This document shows positions 26,426 to 35,334 of a DNA stretch of 64,000 bases, in pieces (position 1 is the stretch's first letter; each line of letters begins with the position of its first letter). Location: contig JAXJZF010000005.1 of assembly GCA_036306585.1 (NCBI GenBank), positions 372,001 through 436,000 of the forward strand. Direction: 5' to 3'. The translations under genes were made by a program, and so were the position numbers. Source of the stretch: Aphodovivens sp036306585. GTDB lineage: Bacteria > Actinomycetota > Coriobacteriia > Coriobacteriales > Eggerthellaceae. Under the pieces are notes generated by a model. That model worked only from the letters and a program-made list of their open reading frames with translations, did not search any database and was not told the DNA's origin.

Positions 26426-26703
26426 GGACGCTCCTGGGTTAAAATGAAAAGGCGGGGTGAAAGCGCCCGCACCCGATTGTCTCCCTTAAAGTATAGCGGC
26501 GGTTCCACCAGCGGCGATCATCGCCTTGGCAGGTGCCGCGATTTGTTCCCCAGATGTTGCTCGGTCGTTGCCCGGAAGGCTGGGCGGGGCGGGCGCACGG
26601 TAGGACAGGACGGGCTCGCAGTCGGGCGGGGCCGTCCTCGCGGTAAAACGGAACCGGGCGGCGGTTGCCAAAGCGCTGCCCGGTGCGGCGGGCCGGCGCG
26701 CTG

Positions 26704-27285
26704 CTAGCGCGCGGCCTCCTCGATCAGCCGGCGCACTTCGTCGATCCCCGTTCCCTTCGCCGAGGAGGTCACCACCATCGACGTGTCCTGGGGAAGCTGC
26801 AGCTGTTTGGCCAGGGCGGAGCGTTGGCGCGCCTGCTGCTGCTTGGAGAGTTTGTCGGCCTTCGTCAGGACAACCGCGAACGGCAGCTCCCGCTCGATGA
26901 GGAAGCCCACCATGGTCTCGTCGAGGTCGCTCGCGGCATGACGGATGTCGATGAGCGACAGGACCAGCGCGAAGTCGCGATCCTGGTTGAAATAGCCCTC
27001 GATGAGCTCCGACCAGCGGTGCAGCTCCGATTTCGCCACCTTCGCGTAGCCGTAGCCGGGCAGGTCGACGAAGCGCGCCTCGTCGGTGGCGAAGAAGTTG
27101 ATGGTGGCGGTTTTGCCCGGCGTCTGCGAGACCTTCGCCAGGCCCTTCCGGTTGAACACCTTGTTGATGAGCGAGGATTTTCCCACGTTCGAGCGTCCGG
27201 CGAACGCGATCTCGGGCAGCGTCGACTCGGGCAGCTGCGAAGAGGTGCCGAAGGAGCGCTCGAAGCTGACTTTGTTGAAATTCAT
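26704..27285 (-). CDS. engB: ribosome biogenesis GTPase EngB/YsxC
   Basis: 193-residue TrmE-Era-EngA-EngB GTPase that helps assemble the large ribosomal subunit. G1 is GRSNVGKSS at residues 30-38, G2 falls in TPGKTATINFF, G3 is DLPGYG and G4 is LTKADKLS. The C-terminal SAKGTGIDEV is G5. The ATG at 27285 follows GAGGGGGAA; the in-frame ATG at 27318 adds 11 basic residues with no support. It is transcribed away from nrdD and not evidently linked to the membrane protein that follows. Confidence 0.95.
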   Translation of the reverse strand: MNFNKVSFERSFGTSSQLPESTLPEIAFAGRSNVGKSSLINKVFNRKGLAKVSQTPGKTATINFFATDEARFVDLPGYGYAKVAKSELHRWSELIEGYFNQDRDFALVLSLIDIRHAASDLDETMVGFLIERELPFAVVLTKADKLSKQQQARQRSALAKQLQLPQDTSMVVTSSAKGTGIDEVRRLIEEAAR

Positions 27286-27850
27286 GCGGATTCCCCCTCG
27301 CCGGCGTCGCCGCGCCATGCCGGGGGCGTCGCGGGCGTGCCTTCTTGTGTTTTCGGCCAGTGTACCATGCCGGCGGGCATGCGCGCCGCTGCGGCGGTAG
27401 GCTCTTGCCTGTCACGCGCTCCTCCTTCCGGTGCTTCCTCATGGCCGTGCGCGTCTGCAGGATCGGCGGGCCTCCCGCAACTCCGCGCAGGGGGTGTTTT
27501 CGGCGCCTCGCACCGCCTATTCGTGCCCAGCTGGGACTATGGGGAAGCGGTGCTTTTTTCGTATTATCCACCGTTTCCGCTTCAGGAAAAAGTTTCATAC
27601 GTGCCGACCTGCAAAAACATAATATTGGGGTATGTTGCTCAAGAAAACACAATATATTGTGTTCGAAAAGGGTTATTATGGACTAGTCGATAAAGCGATG
27701 CCGTTCACCGGATCCGCTTTGAAAAATGTAACGTTCTAAGTAACAATTTGGTCAGCTAACCCACGAGAGAACAAGTCCGCGAACCCGCCTCCAACGGGTT
27801 GCGGAGGCGCTTCAACGCGCCTGGAAACAAGAAGATGAGAGGCGAAGTCG
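27286..27850. other. long intergenic region before nrdD, AT-rich promoter island
   Basis: 565 bases without a convincing gene. Positions about 27550-27760 are clearly AT-richer than the surroundings. They contain the NrdR-like box (27647-27662), a TATTAT at 27674-27679 that could be the -10, and a leader of some 165 bases to the nrdD start. Confidence 0.6.
27647..27662 (+). promoter_or_regulatory. NrdR box upstream of nrdD
   Basis: The perfect 16-base palindrome ACACAATATATTGTGT matches the NrdR box consensus (acaCwAtATaTwGtgt). NrdR is an ATP-cone repressor of ribonucleotide reductase genes and normally binds two boxes. A degenerate partner may start near 27617 (ACATAATATTGGGGT), 30 bases upstream. 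The box sits 12 bases before a TATTAT (-10 candidate), the right place to block RNA polymerase. Confidence 0.85.
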
Positions 27851-30073
27851 ATGAAGATCATCAAGCGAAGCGGCACCGAAGTTCCGTTCGACATCGAGAA
27901 GATCGTGCATGCCATCAAGGCTGCCAACAACGAGTCGGATCCCGATGAGCGCCTGACCGAGGATCAGATCGCCCTGGCCGCCCACAGCGTGGAGTGGCTG
28001 TGCGAGCGCGCCGGTCACACCGTGTCGGTCGAAGAGGTGCAGGACATGGTCGAGAACCAGATCATGGCTGCGGGCCGCTACGCCGTCGCGCGCCGCTACA
28101 TCATCTATCGCTACGTGCAAAGCCTCAAGCGAACCTCCAACACCACCGACGACCGCATCCTGTCGCTCATCGAATGCAACAACGAGGAAGTGAAGCAGGA
28201 GAACTCCAACAAAAACCCCACCGTCAACTCGGTGCAGCGCGACTACATGGCCGGCGAGGTGTCGAAGGACCTCACCATGCGCATGCTGCTTCCGCAGGAC
28301 ATCGTGAAGGCGCACGAGGAGGGCATCATCCACTTCCATGACGCCGACTACTTCGCGCAGCACATGCACAACTGCGACTTGGTGAACCTCGATGACATGT
28401 TGCAGAACGGCACCGTCATCTCCGGCACGCTCATCGAGCGCCCGCACAGCTTCTCCACCGCCTGCAACATCGCGACGCAGATCATCGCTCAGGTGGCCAG
28501 CTGCCAGTACGGCGGCCAATCCATCTCTCTCACGCATTTGGCGCCCTTCGTCGACGTTAGCCGCCAGAAGATCCGCCGCCAGGTGTTCCAGGAAGTCAAC
28601 GAGCTGGGTCTTGAGGCTCCCGTCGAGAAGATCAACCATGTGGTCGAAGAGCGCTTGCGCGACGAGATCCGCCGTGGCGTCCAGACCATCCAGTACCAGG
28701 TGGTCACGCTTATGACCACCAACGGCCAGGCGCCGTTCGTGACCGTGTTCATGTACCTGGGCGAGGCGCGCAACGACGCCGAGCGCCACGATTTGGCCAT
28801 GATCATCGAGGAAGTGCTGCGCCAGCGCTACGAGGGCGTGAAGAACGAGGAGGGCGTGTGGATTACGCCGGCGTTCCCCAAGCTCATCTACGTGCTCGAG
28901 GAAAGCAACATCCACGAGGGTTCCCCGTACTTCTACCTCACTCAGATGGCGGCGAAGTGCACCGCCAAGCGCATGGTGCCCGACTACATCTCCGAGAAGA
29001 AGATGCGCGAGCTCAAGCTGTCGAAGGGCGAGAAGCCAGGCGAGGGCGACTGCTACACCTGCATGGGCTGCCGCAGCTTCCTCACGCCCGACCGTTCCGG
29101 CAACGGCTTCGGCAACGTGGCCAATGCCGGTAACTACGAGCCGGGCAAGCCGAAGTACTACGGCCGCTTCAACCAGGGCGTGGTCACCATCAACCTGGTG
29201 GACGTGGCGTGCTCTTCGAAGGGCGACGAGCAGAAGTTCTGGAAGATCTTCGATGAGCGCCTGGAGCTGTGCCATCGTGCTCTGATGTGCCGCCACAACC
29301 GCCTGAAGGGCACGCTGTCCGACGCGGCGCCCATTCTGTGGCAGTACGGTGCGCTGGCGCGCCTGAAGAAGGGTGAGACCATCGACAAGCTGCTCTACGG
29401 CGGCTATTCCACCATCAGCCTGGGCTATGCCGGCCTGTACGAGTGCGTGAAGTACATGACGGGCAAAAGCCACACCGATCCGGAGGCCACGCCGTTCGCC
29501 ATGCAGGTGATGCAGCACATGAACGACAAGTGCACCGAGTGGAAGGCCGAGAGCGACATCGACTTCTCGCTGTACGGCACGCCGCTCGAGTCCACCACCT
29601 ACAAGTTCGCCAAGTGCCTGCAGCGCCGCTTCGGCGTGATCCCGGGCATCACCGACAAAGGCTACATCACCAACAGCTATCACGTGCACGTGGCCGAGGA
29701 GATCGACGCTTTCACCAAACTGAAGTTCGAAAGCGAGTTCCAGCGCCTTTCCCCCGGCGGCGCTATCAGCTACGTCGAGGTACCCGACATGCAGGACAAC
29801 CTGCAGGCGGTCGTCCGCGTGCTGCAGTACATCTATGACAACATCATGTACGCCGAGCTCAACACCAAGAGCGACTATTGCCAGGTGTGCGGCTTCGACG
29901 GCGAGATCCAGATCGTCGAGGACGACGGCAAGCTGGTGTGGGAATGCCCCAAGTGCGGCAACCGCGACCAGGACAAGCTCAACGTCGCCCGCCGCACCTG
30001 CGGCTACATCGGCACCCAGTTCTGGAACCAGGGCCGTACCGAGGAGATCCGCGACCGCGTCCTGCATCTGTAG
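27851..30073 (+). CDS. nrdD: anaerobic (class III) ribonucleoside-triphosphate reductase
   Basis: 740-residue glycyl-radical reductase making dNTPs without oxygen. An ATP-cone regulatory domain occupies about residues 1-95 (IIKRSGTEVPFDIEKIVHAI). The catalytic barrel holds FHDADYFAQHMHNCDLVNL and CYTCMGCRSFLT. A zinc site (CQVCGF and CPKCGNR) precedes the glycyl-radical loop RRTCGYIGTQF, where Gly718 is the probable radical site. The activase nrdG lies 280 bases downstream. Regulation by NrdR is strongly suggested by the upstream box. Consistent with a strictly anaerobic lifestyle. Confidence 0.97.
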   Translation: MKIIKRSGTEVPFDIEKIVHAIKAANNESDPDERLTEDQIALAAHSVEWLCERAGHTVSVEEVQDMVENQIMAAGRYAVARRYIIYRYVQSLKRTSNTTDDRILSLIECNNEEVKQENSNKNPTVNSVQRDYMAGEVSKDLTMRMLLPQDIVKAHEEGIIHFHDADYFAQHMHNCDLVNLDDMLQNGTVISGTLIERPHSFSTACNIATQIIAQVASCQYGGQSISLTHLAPFVDVSRQKIRRQVFQEVNELGLEAPVEKINHVVEERLRDEIRRGVQTIQYQVVTLMTTNGQAPFVTVFMYLGEARNDAERHDLAMIIEEVLRQRYEGVKNEEGVWITPAFPKLIYVLEESNIHEGSPYFYLTQMAAKCTAKRMVPDYISEKKMRELKLSKGEKPGEGDCYTCMGCRSFLTPDRSGNGFGNVANAGNYEPGKPKYYGRFNQGVVTINLVDVACSSKGDEQKFWKIFDERLELCHRALMCRHNRLKGTLSDAAPILWQYGALARLKKGETIDKLLYGGYSTISLGYAGLYECVKYMTGKSHTDPEATPFAMQVMQHMNDKCTEWKAESDIDFSLYGTPLESTTYKFAKCLQRRFGVIPGITDKGYITNSYHVHVAEEIDAFTKLKFESEFQRLSPGGAISYVEVPDMQDNLQAVVRVLQYIYDNIMYAELNTKSDYCQVCGFDGEIQIVEDDGKLVWECPKCGNRDQDKLNVARRTCGYIGTQFWNQGRTEEIRDRVLHL

Positions 30074-30078
30074 GCGCG

Positions 30079-30104
30079 CAGCCCGCCGGCTGGCCGGCGG
30101 GCTG
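30079..30104 (+). terminator. GC-rich hairpin after nrdD
   Basis: An 11-base-pair stem CAGCCCGCCGG/CCGGCGGGCTG with loop CTGG begins 6 bases after the nrdD stop. No U-run follows, so it may be a Rho-assisted or 3'-protecting structure. The rest of the 279-base gap to nrdG shows no gene. Confidence 0.5.
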
Positions 30105-30352
30105 ATGATCCTGCCTTGCGAGGGGCCCCGGTGCCCGATACCCGCGAGGTCTCGATGGCGAGTGCGCTTCGCCCGCAACCGCCGGGATCCAGCGGCAGCG
30201 GGCAATGCAACGGAGCCCCGCCGCCTTGCCGTTGGGCTGGCGGGGAAGGGGACGCCTGTGGCGGATTGGGCGGTTCGGCTTCCTGCCTGCTGCTTTATAC
30301 TCGACTTGATAGATCACGCTGCGCGAAAGCGGTTGCGAGCAGGGAGGGCGCG

Positions 30353-30898
30353 ATGAACTACTCCGAAATAAAGCATTGCGATATCGCCAACGGGAGCGGT
30401 GTGCGCACAAGCCTGTTCGTCTCCGGTTGCCGCCGACACTGCCCGGGATGCTTCAACGAGGAGGCGCAGGACTTCGCAGCTGGCGAGGAGTTCACGCCCG
30501 AGGTGGCGCAGGACATACTCGACAGCCTGGAGCCTTCCTTCGTCGACGGTCTCACGCTGCTGGGAGGCGAGCCAATGGAGCCCGAGAACCAGCGCGGCTT
30601 GGTCGAATTCATCGAGCGGGTGAAAGAGCGCTTCCCGAAGAAGACCATCTGGTGCTTCACCGGCTACCTGCTCGAAGACCTGCTGGAAGGCGGCCGCAAA
30701 CGCACCGACGTCACCGACCGCATGCTGGCATGCATCGACGTGTTGGTGGACGGCCCGTTCCTCGAAGACCAGCACGACATCACGTTGCGTTTCCGCGGCT
30801 CGGCGAACCAGCGCATCATCGACCTTCCCGCCACGCTGACGACAGGCGAGATCCGCCCCTGGCAGGACGACCCTTCCTACGCAACGCACAGCATGTAG
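30353..30898 (+). CDS. nrdG: anaerobic ribonucleotide reductase activating protein
   Basis: 181-residue radical SAM activase that installs the glycyl radical in NrdD. The [4Fe-4S] motif is C-x3-C-x2-C at Cys26, Cys30 and Cys33 (SGCRRHCPGC). The SAM-binding GGE segment is LTLLGGEPMEPENQRGL. The tail GSANQRIIDLPATL is typical of NrdG. The ATG at 30353 has AGGGAGG upstream. It follows nrdD on the same strand but with a 279-base gap containing a hairpin, so its level may be set separately. Confidence 0.96.
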   Translation: MNYSEIKHCDIANGSGVRTSLFVSGCRRHCPGCFNEEAQDFAAGEEFTPEVAQDILDSLEPSFVDGLTLLGGEPMEPENQRGLVEFIERVKERFPKKTIWCFTGYLLEDLLEGGRKRTDVTDRMLACIDVLVDGPFLEDQHDITLRFRGSANQRIIDLPATLTTGEIRPWQDDPSYATHSM

Positions 30899-30951
30899 CG
30901 GAGAAGACGCGTCGATTTCGTGAAGCGCTGCAGGCGCCGCGAAATGCCCCC

Positions 30952-30980
30952 TTGCATTCAGAAGCGAGGGAAACTAAACT
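30952..30980 (+). promoter_or_regulatory. promoter candidate for rpsB-tsf
   Basis: TTGCAT (30952-30957), 17 bases, TAAACT (30975-30980) in a locally AT-rich stretch. Predicted start near 30987, leader of about 108 bases before rpsB. Confidence 0.55.
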
Positions 30981-31094
30981 AACTGAGTTTCTATATTTCA
31001 CATGCTTGCGCGACCCAGTCCGCTAGTGGCCACCGGAAAAGGCTGCGGACGGAGGGGATGACCGTAGGCAGAGGACTAACGAATGGAGAGCAGA

Positions 31095-31880
31095 ATGACC
31101 AAAATCGGCATTCAGACCCTGCTTGATGCAGGCGCACACTTCGGCCATCAGACGCGCCGTTGGAACCCCAAGATGAAGCCCTACATTTTCGGTAGCCGTG
31201 GCGACATCTACATCATCGACCTCAAGAAGACCCTGATCGGTCTGGACAACGCCTACACTTTCGTGTCCGAGACCGCACGCAAGGGCGGCACCATCCTGTT
31301 CGTGGGCACCAAGAAGCAGGCCCAGGAGCCCATCTCCGAGGCTGCCAACCGTTGCGGCATGCCCTACGTTAACGCCCGTTGGCTCGGCGGCATGCTCACC
31401 AACTTCGTGACCATCCGCACCCGTGTGAACCGCATGGAAGAGCTCGAGGCCATGGACGCCGACGGCCGCATGTCGCTGCTGCCCAAGAAGGAGCAGATTC
31501 TGCTGCACAAGGAGCTGGGCAAGCTGCAGACCAATCTCAACGGCATCCGCAACATGAAGCGCGTCCCTGACGCGATCTTCGTGATCGACACCAACCGCGA
31601 GGAGATCGCTATCAAGGAGGCCCGTCGCCTGAACATCCCCGTCGTGGGCACGCTGGACACCAACTGCGATCCCGATGACGTCGAGTACGGCATCCCCGCC
31701 AACGACGACGCCATCCGCTCCGTCCGCCTGCTGGCCGACTTCATCGCCGACGCCGTCGTCGCCGGCACGGGCGCTCCCGTGACCGCTGCCGACATGGGCG
31801 CCGATGCTGCTCCGGCGGAGGAAGCCGCACCGACCGAGGAAGCTGCAGCCGAAGAGGCCGCCGCTCCTGCAGCCGAATAA
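31095..31880 (+). CDS. rpsB: 30S ribosomal protein S2
   Basis: 261-residue S2, a primary component of the small subunit. The diagnostic segments are LLDAGAHFGHQTRRWNPKMK, GGTILFVGTKKQA, NARWLGGMLTNF, VIDTNREEIAIKEARRL and GTLDTNCDPDDVEYGIPAND. The C-terminus continues as an acidic Ala/Glu-rich tail (last 30 residues), common in high-GC actinobacteria. The start at 31095 (MTKIGIQ) fits the family. An in-frame ATG 12 bases upstream (31083) is also possible with GAGGAC as ribosome site. It is followed by tsf, the usual partner. Confidence 0.96.
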   Translation: MTKIGIQTLLDAGAHFGHQTRRWNPKMKPYIFGSRGDIYIIDLKKTLIGLDNAYTFVSETARKGGTILFVGTKKQAQEPISEAANRCGMPYVNARWLGGMLTNFVTIRTRVNRMEELEAMDADGRMSLLPKKEQILLHKELGKLQTNLNGIRNMKRVPDAIFVIDTNREEIAIKEARRLNIPVVGTLDTNCDPDDVEYGIPANDDAIRSVRLLADFIADAVVAGTGAPVTAADMGADAAPAEEAAPTEEAAAEEAAAPAAE

Positions 31881-31945
31881 CCCAGGTTAGGCAAAACGCC
31901 CCTGCCTTGTGCGGGGGCGATCGTTTCGAGAAAGGAAACTCACCA

Positions 31946-32808
<863 letters not shown>

Positions 32809-32809
<1 letters not shown>

Positions 32810-32947
32810 TTTCGTCGGCCCACGGCCGATGAAACGGACCGACGCTACGAGGGGCCCCTGGCACCTGACCTTCGTGGAATCCCGCAAGCTTGCGTACCGA
32901 ACGCTACGTCTGCGCGATCCCATGAATCTCGGGCGCCAGGGCCCCTC
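32809..32947 (+). repeat. structured dispersed repeat, copy B (after tsf)
   Basis: Same architecture as the element after metG. A hairpin (32809-32820 with 32824-32835, 11 of 12 pairs plus a wobble) starts in the stop codon. A long hairpin follows with outer stem 32849-32862 / 32935-32947, perfect except for one bulged C. The blocks GACCTTCGTG (32867), GCTTGCGTACC (32888) and ATCTCGGG (32926) match copy A in order. A true terminator stands further downstream, so this element would be transcribed. Confidence 0.7.
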
Positions 32948-32981
32948 TCGCTTATTTATGTTCGATCTGGCTGTCTAGGGC

Positions 32982-33008
32982 AACGACCCTTGAATGGGTC
33001 GTTTTTTA
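32982..33008 (+). terminator. intrinsic terminator of the rpsB-tsf operon
   Basis: Stem AACGACCC/GGGTCGTT, loop TTGAAT, then T6. A classic Rho-independent terminator. Confidence 0.9.
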
Positions 33009-33084
33009 TTTGGGGAAAAGGCCTGGTCGTCGCGCCGCTGGAAACGAAGCTTCAGCACAACAGCATCCTTCCCAAATCCGCGCG

Positions 33085-33119
33085 AAAAAAGGCCCCGCGA
33101 TATGCACGGGGCCTTTTTT
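33085..33119. terminator. bidirectional terminator between convergent operons
   Basis: A6-GGCCCCG / CGGGGCC-T6 with a 9-base loop. Serves the plus-strand tsf side and the minus-strand gene ending at 33140. Confidence 0.88.
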
Positions 33120-33139
33120 CGCTTGGGTTCTTGCTTCCT

Positions 33140-33433
33140 TTACAGGAGGAACCGGTTCGGGTTGCCTTGGCGATGGACCTCGCCTTCCTTGCGGTCGGCG
33201 ACGTTGGGCCCCTTCGTCAGGAAGAACTCGCAGAAGCGGCACACTTCCTTCACGGAGGCATCGTAGTCGCGTTCCGGATTCAGCAGGATGCCGAAGTCGT
33301 ACTCCACCTTGTGGGTGGGGCGCTGGCAAGCTGCGTAGTGGCAGTCGGCGGGGCAGGGCTCGCCAGGGATGTTATGAGGGCAACGCGATTGCATCTCCTC
33401 GTCGCAGCCGCGCTGCTCCCAGCAAAACGCCAT
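33140..33433 (-). CDS. small cysteine-rich protein, two-CW-like
   Basis: 97-residue protein with eight cysteines in the order CWEQRGC, CPHNIPGEPCPADCHYAAC and CRFC. The opening CWE-x3-C resembles small two-CW-type metal-binding proteins of anaerobes, though the match is by eye. It probably binds zinc or an iron-sulfur cluster. It follows the Nfu-type gene by 15 bases on the same strand, so the two may act together in iron-sulfur cluster handling (inference). There is no signal peptide or membrane segment. The function is not known to me. Confidence 0.6.
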   Translation of the reverse strand: MAFCWEQRGCDEEMQSRCPHNIPGEPCPADCHYAACQRPTHKVEYDFGILLNPERDYDASVKEVCRFCEFFLTKGPNVADRKEGEVHRQGNPNRFLL

Positions 33434-33448
33434 GGAACCTTCGCCTTC

Positions 33449-33685
33449 TTACGCCAGATCGGCGGGCACGACGCTGGTGACGCCCGGGACGCGTTCCTTC
33501 AGGATGCGCTCGACGCCATGCGCCAACGTCATCTGGGACATGGGGCAGCCCTTGCAGGCGCCCTGCAGCTCGACCTTCACCACGCCGTCTTCGGTTACGT
33601 CAACCAGCTCGACGTCGCCGCCATCAGCCTGCAGGCTGGGGCGGATCAGCTCGAGCACTGCCGCCACATCGTTTTTATCGACCAT
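33449..33685 (-). CDS. Nfu-type iron-sulfur scaffold (NifU C-terminal domain)
   Basis: 78-residue stand-alone NifU-C domain that carries and delivers [4Fe-4S] clusters between protein partners. The family start VLELIRPSLQADGGDVELVDV and the cluster-binding CKGCPMSQMTLAHGVERIL (C-x2-C) are intact. The length is that of the single-domain Nfu proteins of Firmicutes and Actinobacteria. A small Cys-rich gene follows in the same direction. The organism's many iron-sulfur enzymes (NrdG, IspG, formate dehydrogenase, Elp3) are likely clients. Confidence 0.93.
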   Translation of the reverse strand: MVDKNDVAAVLELIRPSLQADGGDVELVDVTEDGVVKVELQGACKGCPMSQMTLAHGVERILKERVPGVTSVVPADLA

Positions 33686-33756
33686 GGGAATCTCCTATCT
33701 CAGTCGGTGTCAAGTTCCGCACGATTCTACCACACCCCGTGCCAGCGCATCCGCAG

Positions 33757-35319
33757 CTAGGTGAGCGGCTTCCAATCGCTGCCCAGAACCACCAGTATGT
33801 CAGTATCGAATGTGTAGTAGTCGCCGCCGTTGATCACGCGCCCGTTGCTCAGCGAATCGCGAACCTCGTTGGCTGCTTCCTCTAATGTGGCGTCCTTGTA
33901 GATGATGAGCGTCTCGTCATAGGCAGGGGAGTCGGTGTTGCCCGTCTCGGTGACGTTGAATCCGTCGGCCCCCAGCTGCTCGGCCATCTGCGCGGCAGCC
34001 CCGGTGATGCCGGCGCCGTTGCGTACGGTGATGGTGAAGCTGCCGTGGTTGACGTCGGTGTCGTTGGCTGCCTGCTGTGCCTGCTGCTCGTTGCTGGGCT
34101 GGCTGCCCGCGTCGATGCTCTCCATGAGGTTCGTCCAACTGTCGGACGATGCCTGGAACACCGTCACACCGTCGCGCTGTGCTTCGCTTCCCGGCACGCG
34201 TTCGATGTCGATGTCCCCGGCGGCTATGCCGCTGAAGGTGCTTGCCAGGTCCATGGCGTCCTGCGAGGCGAGATCGGTCGCCGCTGTGCCCGATACGCTG
34301 TCGATCATGGTGGCGTCACCCAACACGCCCTGCCCGCCTGCGAGCTTCTCGACGATGGCCGCTATCACCGCGCACTGCACCTTCGCCTGCCCGTCGCGCC
34401 CGTCGGTGTAGTTGTACGCGCGCAGGAGCGTAGGAATCTGCTGCGAACCGATGGTCTGCTGCCCTGCGGGGATGTATACGTCGCCGGCGCGCGGGTCATC
34501 GACCTCCTCCGCGAGGTCGACCGTGATGCCGCCGAGGGTGTCGACCAGCCGGCCGATGCCGTCGACGTCGGTTTCCGCATAGTGGGCGATGTCGACGCCG
34601 GCGAATTGCGCCACCGCCTTGATGAGCGTGGCGTCATCGACGGACGCCGCATCGCGTAGGCGCCCGCGCTCGCCATTCCCATAGGAGATTTGCAGGTTGG
34701 CGGGTAGCCACACCAAGGTGATCTTGCGCGCGTCTTCGGCTACCTGCGCCAGCACATAGGCGTCGGGGCCGCCCTCGTCGGAATAGCCCTGCGCGGCGCC
34801 CAGCTCGGCGGTGAGCAGGACGTAGTAGGACGATTGCCCATCGGCGGGGGCAACCAGCGCATCGGCGGCGTTGGAGTCGCCCAGCGACATGCGCCCGCTC
34901 ACGGACGAGAAGAACACGGTGAGCCCCACCGCCACCGCGGCCGCGATGGCAAGAACCACGCACGCTGCGACCACCAGAACCCGTCTTCGACGGCTTTTCC
35001 TTTGGATCTCGCGCGTGTACTCCCAGCGTCCGGCGCGGCGCGAGTACGCCCGGGCGCTCTCCGCGGTGGTGGAGGAGGGCATGAACGTGCCCACCTGGCC
35101 ATGGCTTGCCCGCCGTGCCCGCCGTGCGCTCGAGAACTTCACCGATTCGGCGTTCATGTGGCGTCCGCCCGCCTTTCCGGCGCGCGCGTCGCGGGGGACG
35201 CTGCGGCGTTGCGGCTGGGCGCTGTGGGTGCCGTGCGGCCCCACCATGGACGAGCGCACCTGGTCGGACGTCTTCTTCACGCTTCGCGACGTGGAAGCGC
35301 TCCTTCGCCTTTGAACCAT
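33757..35319 (-). CDS. LytR-CpsA-Psr-like protein with degenerate active site and LytR_C domain
   Basis: 520 residues: a basic, disordered cytoplasmic N-terminus (about 1-110), one membrane anchor (about 115-138), an LCP-like domain and a C-terminal LytR_C domain (about 420-520; FTITVRNGAGITGAAAQMAEQL). LCP proteins attach glycopolymers to peptidoglycan. The LCP fold is recognisable from IAHYAETDVDGIGRLVDTLG and GITVDLAEEVDDP. The usual catalytic residues are not conserved, however: the RSDT position reads GGPDAYVLAQ, the SIPRD position LPANLQI, and the R-x2-D-x5-R segment LRAYNYTDGRDGQAK. It starts 15 bases after murA, with which it is co-transcribed. It may be a non-catalytic relative. Confidence 0.78.
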   Translation of the reverse strand: MVQRRRSASTSRSVKKTSDQVRSSMVGPHGTHSAQPQRRSVPRDARAGKAGGRHMNAESVKFSSARRARRASHGQVGTFMPSSTTAESARAYSRRAGRWEYTREIQRKSRRRRVLVVAACVVLAIAAAVAVGLTVFFSSVSGRMSLGDSNAADALVAPADGQSSYYVLLTAELGAAQGYSDEGGPDAYVLAQVAEDARKITLVWLPANLQISYGNGERGRLRDAASVDDATLIKAVAQFAGVDIAHYAETDVDGIGRLVDTLGGITVDLAEEVDDPRAGDVYIPAGQQTIGSQQIPTLLRAYNYTDGRDGQAKVQCAVIAAIVEKLAGGQGVLGDATMIDSVSGTAATDLASQDAMDLASTFSGIAAGDIDIERVPGSEAQRDGVTVFQASSDSWTNLMESIDAGSQPSNEQQAQQAANDTDVNHGSFTITVRNGAGITGAAAQMAEQLGADGFNVTETGNTDSPAYDETLIIYKDATLEEAANEVRDSLSNGRVINGGDYYTFDTDILVVLGSDWKPLT

Positions 35320-35334
35320 TGCAGAACCTGCCCG

